Source: Symbiodinium kawagutii
Lineage: Eukaryota > Sar > Dinophyceae > Suessiales > Symbiodiniaceae
Reading direction: 5' to 3'
DNA: 64,000 nt
Assembly (NCBI GenBank): GCA_009767595.1
Contig: VSDK01012156.1
Location: forward strand, 74,394 to 138,393
Every line of letters starts with the position of its first letter. Within the stretch, counting starts at the first letter, position 1. This document shows positions 59,444 to 64,000 of the stretch, piece by piece. The position numbers and the translations under genes are program-made. The notes below the pieces were generated by a model, which did no database searches, had not been told where the DNA came from, and saw nothing but the letters and a program-made list of their open reading frames with translations.

Positions 59444-61225
59444 ATGATGATGAGGATGATGATGATGATGAGGATCCTAAGCCTGATGCTACTCATCCAG
59501 AAGGGAAAAAGAATCCGTTCTCACCACCATCCCCGGTAGCTGAGCTACCACCGGCAGTTGCAGTGCCAGGTCTCGAAGCTGACGTGAAGCAGCTGCAGAG
59601 GCGCCCATGCTGACAGGGCATTGAGCTGATGAATTTATGCATGTTGGTCTGACGTGAACCAACCACCGTTTGGTGGGTAAATGACCTGCTCAAAGCACTG
59701 GAGTTTGAAGTTGGTCTTCCCCTTTGTGCTTAGCTATCAGCAGACACAGATGGAGACAAATCAACGAACAGGATCAGTTTATTACCATTATTACTACTAT
59801 TATTATTGTTATTGTTGTTGTTGTTATTATTCTAATTTTTGTTATGGTTATTATTGTAATTATTGTATATTGTTATTATAATAGATCATAGCCTTTTTGT
59901 AGAAAAAACATCATGTTTCTTCATAGACTATACATCTGCTCAGTTTGGACCCCCGAACCGGCAGATCCTGGAAGTGTCTCCGCATTTTTCGTCAGGTCGC
60001 AGCAGCAGGCCAGTCAAAACGATGCGCAAAAGCTGAAGACCGTGGAGGTCCTGGTCCTGGCCTGGCCGGTTGGGAGGGAGGCTAGGAGACGTTCGGGGTA
60101 TCCCAGGCTGCTCCTTTAAAGGGGGAGCCAGAAAGGCACCAGGGCCGAACCAAATGGTGGGGTCTTGAAGGGGGGTTGAAGCGGAGTCGACTGGGCAGTG
60201 TTGGAGCCTGGTTGGTGTGAGCAATGACCACGAAGAATTTCTACATGCTCAAAAAGATGTCAGGGGAGGATCAGTGTATCTGATAACGAGATGATGCTCA
60301 GGTTGGGGGTCGAAACAGGTTACACCGGAAAGCGGAAGCACATGATAGATCTGGTGCAGCATCGATGTGACGCAGGGTGCCGTTGTGCCAGAGCTTTGAA
60401 ACCACGACAGTAACCTCCAGCAACCTCCATCTTTGTGTTGCTGTTTGTTCCACGCATGTGTGTTGAACCGCCTTGTGCAATCAGAGTGGAACAGTCTGAC
60501 AGACAGACAGACAGGAGTCCGCTGAAACAGGCACGTAGTTCTACCCCAGGGCCCCAAAGCATTTGTTGCAAATATGTACAATATGAAAAAACATATGCGT
60601 ATTTGATCACATTTTGTGGTGTAATACCTAAAGATGTTTCTTTTTTGTTTTTTGTGATTACACCCTCAATAGCGACCCTTCACAGTGGTGTAGTATGAAC
60701 CGAAGCAGCTGCAGGTGATAATAAAATGAATTACTTGGGCTTTAAGGCTGAGTGTATTTACAGATGTCCCTCCCCATCAATGATGATATCCCTGCTATAT
60801 CGCCGTATCCACATCATTCATGCATCTTGTTTGTTGTTGTTTTGGGTTCATCATTTTGCAGATCGATGTCGGGGTTTCACCATTGCTAATCAGTATCAGC
60901 TGTGGTGAACCCTCATAGTCAACCATTATGAACCATCAAGGCACTATCAACCGACCTTTGACAAGTGAATCACCAGCCACTAACCAGTCAACCCTCAACC
61001 ATGAGCCAACTAACAAACCATTAGCCAACTAACAAACCATCAACTAACTAGCCAACCATGAACTAACTAACCATTAACTAACCACGAATTAACCATCAAC
61101 TAACCAACCTGCAGAGTTTGGAGTCATGATCACTCACTGAATCAGTCACTCCTCAACCCTTTACCAGCAACGGTGAAGCTTCTGAGGCCGAATACCGCGT
61201 GGAGTCGGGGCACCGGGAAAGCCGT
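42348..61225 (+). CDS. coiled-coil protein encoded by phase-0 microexons (13 candidate exons)
   Basis: Thirteen short segments follow AG|G acceptors, are 24-45 nt long, are all multiples of three in phase 0, and read as one charged helix with Leu/Ala heptads. Junctions such as LSNLE|DELETANDAQ|AALEKELGE are continuous coil. Exons mostly end in Glu, Gln or Lys codons. Together they give about 146 residues from an ATG at 42348. The end of the gene is not seen. No enzymatic domain is recognised; a structural or scaffold role is inferred from the coil only. The ankyrin-ART gene is nested in one intron, same strand. Each exon alone is weak evidence; the support is the joint pattern. Confidence 0.5.
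43338..43367 (+). CDS. coiled-coil gene microexon 2
   Basis: TTGAG|GCA, ten codons ALRNKLSNLE, GA donor (GGAG|GACGGC). The next exon is preceded by GGAG and starts GA. Confidence 0.5.
44288..44317 (+). CDS. coiled-coil gene microexon 3
   Basis: TGGAG|GAT, ten codons DELETANDAQ, donor CAG|GTGCTG. Confidence 0.5.
45096..45140 (+). CDS. coiled-coil gene microexon 4
   Basis: GACAG|GCC, 15 codons AALEKELGELKTELE, donor GGAG|GCGACT (GC). The next exon is preceded by GGAG and starts GC. Confidence 0.55.
45420..45475. repeat. (GAT)n array
   Basis: Trinucleotide array in the 5' part of an intron of the coiled-coil gene. Confidence 0.95.
45520..45624. mobile_element. ~95-bp inverted-repeat element, copy 9
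   Basis: The most complete inverted repeat. TATGGTGGTTTC at the left pairs with GAAACCACCATA at the right, and the inner arms GGGGTCCCC and GGGTCCCC also pair. Confidence 0.8.
46242..46277 (+). CDS. coiled-coil gene microexon 5
   Basis: CGGAG|GCA, 12 codons AKEEKLQTALAE, donor GAG|GCTCCT (GC); the next exon starts GC. Confidence 0.5.
47100..47176. mobile_element. probable remnant of the ~95-bp inverted-repeat family
   Basis: Only the right side (GGGCACACCAATTTTCTAGAAAC) and a drifted core (ATGGTAACAAACGATCC) are recognisable. Confidence 0.35.
47909..47932 (+). CDS. coiled-coil gene microexon 6
   Basis: CCGAG|GCG, eight codons ALRQQRNQ, donor CAA|GCTGCA (GC). Another frame here also reads as coil, so the boundaries are uncertain. 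Confidence 0.35.
48584..49951 (+). CDS. ankyrin-ART gene, exon 1
   Basis: 456 codons holding two complete ankyrin blocks and the beginning of a third, up to KGHE. An AG precedes the ATG directly (GCCAG|ATG), which would suit spliced-leader addition. Confidence 0.85.
48584..53805 (+). CDS. ankyrin-repeat protein with C-terminal mono-ADP-ribosyltransferase domain
   Basis: Two coding blocks, 48584-49951 and 52672-53805, join in phase 0 to 833 codons. The ATG (MGSVRWAARDGDTAEL) starts the first ankyrin unit; the frame is open for 50 more codons upstream, without an ATG. Residues 1 to about 580 are ankyrin repeats (DGWTALICAAMKG, GRTALIHAAWEG) arranged as near-identical 205-codon blocks. The C-terminal ~200 residues are an R-S-E class ART: Arg in VVFRGMPNRK (about residue 728), FSSTSTSSQQ, and the ExE motif in PSEGEVLLS (Glu about 793 and 795). 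Such enzymes move ADP-ribose from NAD+ to protein side chains, and ExE usually goes with arginine acceptors. No signal peptide is seen, so it is probably intracellular, with the ankyrins choosing targets. The single interruption is a GA-AG insertion. Confidence 0.85.
48589..49818 (+). repeat. 615-bp tandem ankyrin blocks
   Basis: Blocks 48589-49203 and 49204-49818 are almost identical at the DNA level. A third begins at 49819, is interrupted at 49952 and resumes at 52672, where it lacks about one ankyrin repeat and has diverged more. Confidence 0.9.
50417..50478. repeat. dispersed repeat segment A, copy 1
   Basis: About 62 bp clearly related to 62941-63003 (shared CTGACNTGTCAGAAGGA and GTGCTTGGG-like words). 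A further shared stretch at about 50640-50665 matches 63303-63330. Confidence 0.7.
50921..51061. repeat. 40-bp satellite running into the gap
   Basis: Units of GCTGCCGGACCTCAACCACG plus ATCATGTATGCCTAGTGGTC. Three and a half copies are seen before the Ns begin. Preceded by a (CCT)n run at about 50880-50915. Confidence 0.9.
51062..51569. other. assembly gap (508 Ns)
   Basis: Unknown sequence between two satellites inside the insertion, so the true insertion length is uncertain. Confidence 1.
51570..52247. repeat. ATGTCAGAAAGA-type satellite
   Basis: Irregular 12-15 bp units (ATGTCAGAAAGA, ATGTCAGAAGAT, ATGGCAAAAGAT). Several frames on both strands stay open because the unit lacks stop codons. 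I do not call these genes. Confidence 0.9.
52672..53805 (+). CDS. ankyrin-ART gene, exon 2
   Basis: 377 codons: the end of the third ankyrin block (YTALIYAAWKGHEECTRLL), a linker, a helical segment (EEKYEEELAHLKVLKDMLQR), then the ART fold with R, STS and ExE motifs, ending in TAG. Confidence 0.88.
   Translation, partial: ECIRLLLEASVDVKAADNTGRTALIHAAWEGREESIPLLLEARANVNVADEDGYTALIYAAWKGHEECTRLLVEAHSDLSAKTTAGSTALEKAERHGHSEIVALLKAAAGVGVKVVAPNAGYPASSKVVAPASGRFITLEDEEVSILPTTKWEEIKPTCSLLEELRTNPHIRAACPEIDVIAADVEEKYEEELAHLKVLKDMLQRVGKDGAHAILAYTYDLGEQEGNLYFEMNKSLRQRKNRVQMMKSWGVFVHYALKGMASLEPYQGVVFRGMPNRKYIEEHYEQGRSIEWGAFSSTSTSSQQAIGFMKDTNNGGLLKIKVKSGRVLGRVSFFPSEGEVLLSPKCRFTVISEEPYYNPDLKVYMLDLVEPKDVFQS
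53806..54202. other. 3' flank of the ankyrin-ART gene
   Basis: No gene seen. The next feature is a microexon of the host coiled-coil gene. Confidence 0.5.
54203..54226 (+). CDS. coiled-coil gene microexon 7
   Basis: TCCCAG|GAG, eight codons EKANAASE, donor GAG|GCGAAC (GC). The following intron starts with strongly GATGGTT-rich sequence. Confidence 0.45.
54377..54470. repeat. (GAT)n array
   Basis: Trinucleotide array 150 bp downstream of a microexon. Confidence 0.95.
55098..55124 (+). CDS. coiled-coil gene microexon 8 (weak)
   Basis: GAAGAG|GTC, nine codons VERLGLGHE, donor GAA|GCCTGG (GC). Poorer heptads than the others. Confidence 0.25.
55409..55500. repeat. GGTGACATAG tandem repeat
   Basis: About nine units of roughly 10 bp in an intron of the coiled-coil gene. 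Confidence 0.85.
56163..56201 (+). CDS. coiled-coil gene microexon 9
   Basis: CCAAG|GCA, 13 codons ASVLEDLGDREAE, donor GAA|GTTGGA. Another frame (TSETEKQKLE) is also coil-like, so the frame rests on phase 0. Confidence 0.35.
56617..56652 (+). CDS. coiled-coil gene microexon 10
   Basis: TTGCAG|GCT, 12 codons AELTGSRKQLDE, donor GAG|GCGGGG (GC); the next exon starts GC. Confidence 0.5.
57347..57388 (+). CDS. coiled-coil gene microexon 11
   Basis: CCTAG|GCT, 14 codons AAQEAQKIQKELKE, donor GAG|GTCGCT. Confidence 0.5.
59400..59475. repeat. (GAT)n array with GCT units
   Basis: Trinucleotide array in an intron. The Asp-rich frame continues into a Pro-rich open stretch up to about 59610 (GKKNPFSPPSPVAELP, GLEADVKQLQ) that may be another exon, but its phase does not fit the series. 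Confidence 0.8.
60009..60047 (+). CDS. coiled-coil gene microexon 12
   Basis: AGCAG|GCC, 13 codons ASQNDAQKLKTVE, donor GAG|GTCCTG. Confidence 0.5.
60950..61105. repeat. CCAACTAACAAACCATCAAC-type degenerate repeat
   Basis: C/A-rich repeats immediately before microexon 13, complementary in character to the G/T-rich repeats after it. Confidence 0.8.
61187..61225 (+). CDS. coiled-coil gene microexon 13
   Basis: TCTGAG|GCC, 13 codons AEYRVESGHRESR, donor CGT|GTGGTG. The boundary could also be after AEYR. Confidence 0.35.
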
Positions 61226-61254
61226 GTGGTGGTTGGGTCCACGGGTCATGGTGA

Positions 61255-61395
61255 ATGATTGATGGTTCATGATGAGAAAGTGATGGTTAGTGATGGTTAG
61301 TGATGACTAGTGATGGTTGATGACTAGTGATCGTTAGTGATGGGTAGTGATGATTAGTGATGGTCAGTGATGGGTAGTGATGATTAGTGATGGTT
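61255..61395. repeat. GTGATGGTTA tandem repeat
   Basis: About twelve degenerate 10-11 bp units just downstream of microexon 13. Confidence 0.85.
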
Positions 61396-61957
61396 AAAGG
61401 TGCTTTCTGGTGCTTTTATGATGGTGAATATTTTGAATTTATGGATTCATGATGGGCAAACAATAGTGAAAGCTGCTTTGGGATTGCAAATAAGGCTTCA
61501 TGGTAGTGTGCTTAAGACTGGTTGGTAGGCTGGCCAAGGATGGTGACTGAGCGCCGTATTGACAAGTAGTAATGGTGCAACGGTTAGTCATGATAGGTCA
61601 TGGTTGAACAGTGCGTTAATATGCTACTCAATGATGATTACATAAGTAGGGTGAAACCATGGCAAAAAAAAGACGTTCAACACTGACTAGCAGCCACCCT
61701 CAAGTTACCCGATGTCATGATTTGCAGGCCCACTATTTCGACACATACTACCATAACATTCTGCACATGTAAGTACGTATGCGCTGGCATATGCATTAAG
61801 CAATTCACAGCCTCTGTGACATTGTTTAGCATCCTTATTGCATTTTTTGCCTCGTTGTGCGTACTCTTTCTGTTTGTCAAATATCCAGCACAGTTTGGAT
61901 CACCATCAACTCATCCCCTTTTTGGTATTCTCACTCCTATCTCTAGATATATGATAT

Positions 61958-62053
61958 NNNNNNNNNNNNNNNNNNNNNNNNNNNNNNNNNNNNNNNNNNN
62001 NNNNNNNNNNNNNNNNNNNNNNNNNNNNNNNNNNNNNNNNNNNNNNNNNNNNN
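61958..62053. other. assembly gap (96 Ns)
   Basis: Lies at the edge of the following 41-bp tandem repeat, which probably caused it. Confidence 1.
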
Positions 62054-62217
62054 TCGCATTCGTACGCTATTTACAGCATTTTGGAGCCTTCCTCTCGCAT
62101 TCGTACGCTATTTACAGCATTTTGGAGCCTCACCGTCGCTTTCGTACGCTATTTGCAGCATTTTGGAGCCTTCCTCTCGCATTCGTACGCTATTTGCATC
62201 ATTTCGGACCTTTACAT
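62054..62217. repeat. 41-bp tandem repeat, four units
   Basis: Units begin TCGCATTCGTACGCTATTTA and continue CAGCATTTTGGAGCCTTCCTC. The fourth unit is degenerate. Open frames across it are repeat artefacts. Confidence 0.9.
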
Positions 62218-62399
62218 CCTATGTACACATCCCCATGTAGTACCTATTTACTGCCATATACTATTTACATACTACTACATACATATATACTACCTACAAC
62301 TGCCTCTATATACTATCTGTATACTACTTATCTACTTCGTGCATACTATCTACACTATATACTACAATATATTACTTATATGTAAGGGCTGCCGCCCCT

Positions 62400-64000
62400 G
62401 CCGCCGACCCCGGAAAAAGGAATGGGCGCCAGAACAATGGCTCATGAATGTTTTGGAGAAGGGGCGGCATAGTACACCTACATCCTCGTGGGAGTTTGCA
62501 CTACAGAATGGGAGGCCTTGAGGCCTATACAAAACTGTTTTCCTTTCATTTTTGTAGCATTTTTTTGGCCTTGTACAGGGGTGTTTATGTAGCAAACCTG
62601 GTGTCTAGAGTAGTCCATAGAGCCATCATAGATCTCCCCCCCATTTTGTAGCAGCCTTGTGATGGTTAACATGAAATCAAGTTGGAAATTTATGTTGGGA
62701 TCATGTTGGAAGCCAAACCCATTTTGTAGCTGCGAGATTGGAACGGTATGATTGGAATTATGGGGTTGGCATTCGGGCTACAGAATGGAAGGCCTTGAGG
62801 CCTATACAAAAATGATTCCTAAACCACTGATTTTTTTACAAGTGCAACTTGTGGTGGGATATGTTGTCGAAGATGATGATGGAACCAATGAAGATCTCGG
62901 AGCCTCGAATCCACTTTGTAGCAACGATTTTCAGTCAAAGTTCACCCCTCCTGACATGTCAGAAGGAGTCGTGGACAAGCTGTGTCAGAGCCTGCTTGGG
63001 CGGGGGAGATTTTTATTTTAGTGGCCCCTTAGCATATCTGGCCGGGAATCCAACAGTGAGAGGACTTGCTCTGAGCTTAATGTTTATGCTCTCGATCTGT
63101 TGAAATCTTGGGGGTTGTTAACTTTTGGTGTCTTGGGGTTTGTTGAGCCTTGGGGTGTTGGAATTCTTTGGAGTCCCCCTAACCCAGCACAATAATCCAA
63201 GCACAGCAATGTGACCATCTAGGCATAGCAATTGGAGGCACACACGGAACACATCCCATGGCAGGAGTGATTGCACGCTACAAAATGGTATGGCCAACAA
63301 ACTTCACTACAACATGCATTCTGCATCCCCCAAGCAATGGAGCAGGGTTCCAACTTTCCCCACTTGTACCCAGGAAGGTTCCAACTTTGGGCCCAGCACA
63401 TCCCAGCAGAACGATCTAGGCATAGCAATGGCAGGCTACCTGAAAGGCATTGCCATATATGCATTGCCCATTCCAAAGATGCTCCAACATAAGCCCAGCA
63501 CACAAATTTAGGCATAGCAACTTGAGCGTGCCTACGCGGAACACATCCCGTCAATGCAGTGAATGCATGCTACAAAATGGTATGGCCAACAAACTTCACT
63601 ACTAAATGCATTCTGCATCCCCCAACTAATGGAGCAGAGTTCCAACTTTCCCCACTTTTACCCAGGAAGGTTCCAACATGGGCCCAGCACATCCCAGCGC
63701 AACAATCTAGGCATAGCAATTTGAGCGTGCCTACACGGAACACATCCCATCGCAACTGTGAATGCATGCTACAAAATGGTAGGGCCAACAAATTTCACCA
63801 CAGAAAGCCGAGCCTACAAACAAGTGCTGCTACAAAATGGGATTCGAGAAAAAAACGAGCAAACTGAGGTTCGACAACGTGGTGCGCCCACTGGACATAG
63901 GTCGCTAGTTGTTAGGTGACAAACACTATCATTTACACACTGGCTTCCCATATGCAACCTGACAATGATTGTTTGTGATTGGTCATGCAACCTTGCGGAT
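62400..64000. repeat. repeat-rich terminal region with CATTTTGTAG / CTACAAAATG motifs
   Basis: Contains segment A copy 2 (62941-63003) and three partial direct repeats anchored at TACAAAATGGTATGGCCAAC near 63279, 63571 and 63770. Also has repeated CCCAGGAAGGTTCCAAC and CACATCCCA(G/T) words. No gene supported. Confidence 0.75.

Noticed and set aside
59480..59615. Pro-rich exon ending GLEADVKQLQ as part of the coiled-coil gene
   Set aside because: Coil-like at its end, but no AG|G start gives phase 0, and the upstream part is an extended (GAT)n array; left as possible only.
61717..62521. Open frames across the second gap
   Set aside because: Made by the 41-bp tandem repeat and TACTA-rich sequence; they include 96 Ns.
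1..64000. Minus-strand genes
   Set aside because: Longer minus-strand frames (for example 19815-20480, 54994-55662, 49210-49575) are shadows of repeats or of + strand genes, and none has a recognisable motif.

Overview
This looks like nuclear DNA from a dinoflagellate, probably of the Symbiodiniaceae/Suessiales kind. No species can be assigned from the sequence. The evidence is: recognisable eukaryotic proteins cut into short exons by introns of about 0.3-1.6 kb; almost every 3' splice site reads AG|G; many 5' splice sites are GC or GA instead of GT; simple-sequence arrays are abundant; ankyrin, ADP-ribosyltransferase and PARP-type proteins are present; and there are short fold-back elements. 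All supported genes are on the + strand. I see no rRNA, tRNA, CRISPR or bacterial operon. Most long open frames come from microsatellites or from shadows of real frames.

Layout. 1-2.5 kb: a (TTG)n array and two exons of an unidentified gene. 2.9-4.7 kb: two tandem genes for small secreted or membrane-anchored cysteine-rich proteins; a third copy lies at 18.5-19.0 kb. 12.3-16.3 kb: four exons of a PARP-family gene (MYND-like zinc finger half, long coiled coil, WWE-like half, H-Y-E catalytic domain). 19-21.9 kb: no gene seen, two fold-back elements. 21.9-37.6 kb: an ammonium transporter (AMT/Rh superfamily) gene in 13 conserved exons, preceded by three coiled-coil exons that may be its N terminus. 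The 13 exons join in frame to 484 codons plus stop. 42.3-61.2 kb: a series of 24-45 nt phase-0 microexons that together read as one coiled coil. Nested in one of its introns (48.6-53.8 kb) is an ankyrin-repeat gene ending in an R-S-E class mono-ADP-ribosyltransferase domain. 62-64 kb: tandem and dispersed repeats related to the intron of the ankyrin-ART gene. Two assembly gaps lie at 51062-51569 and 61958-62053.

The most striking signal concerns introns. The ankyrin-ART gene is interrupted by a 2,720-bp insertion flanked by an 8-bp direct duplication. It is absent at the same position of the other ankyrin units. Removing it restores the frame exactly, with a GA donor and an AG|G acceptor supplied by the duplication. 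In the AMT gene the donor dinucleotide (GC, GA or GT) usually equals the first two bases of the next exon, as expected if introns arose by insertion with target-site duplication. In the coiled-coil gene the introns tend to start with GATGGTT-rich sequence and end with complementary AACCATC-rich sequence, so the intron ends could pair. About ten ~95-bp inverted-repeat elements are scattered through introns and spacers.

The genes do not form an evident pathway. Two unrelated classes of ADP-ribosyl transfer enzyme (PARP-like and ART-like) occur about 32 kb apart. All exon boundaries are inferred from reading frame, family conservation and AG|G acceptors, with no transcript evidence.
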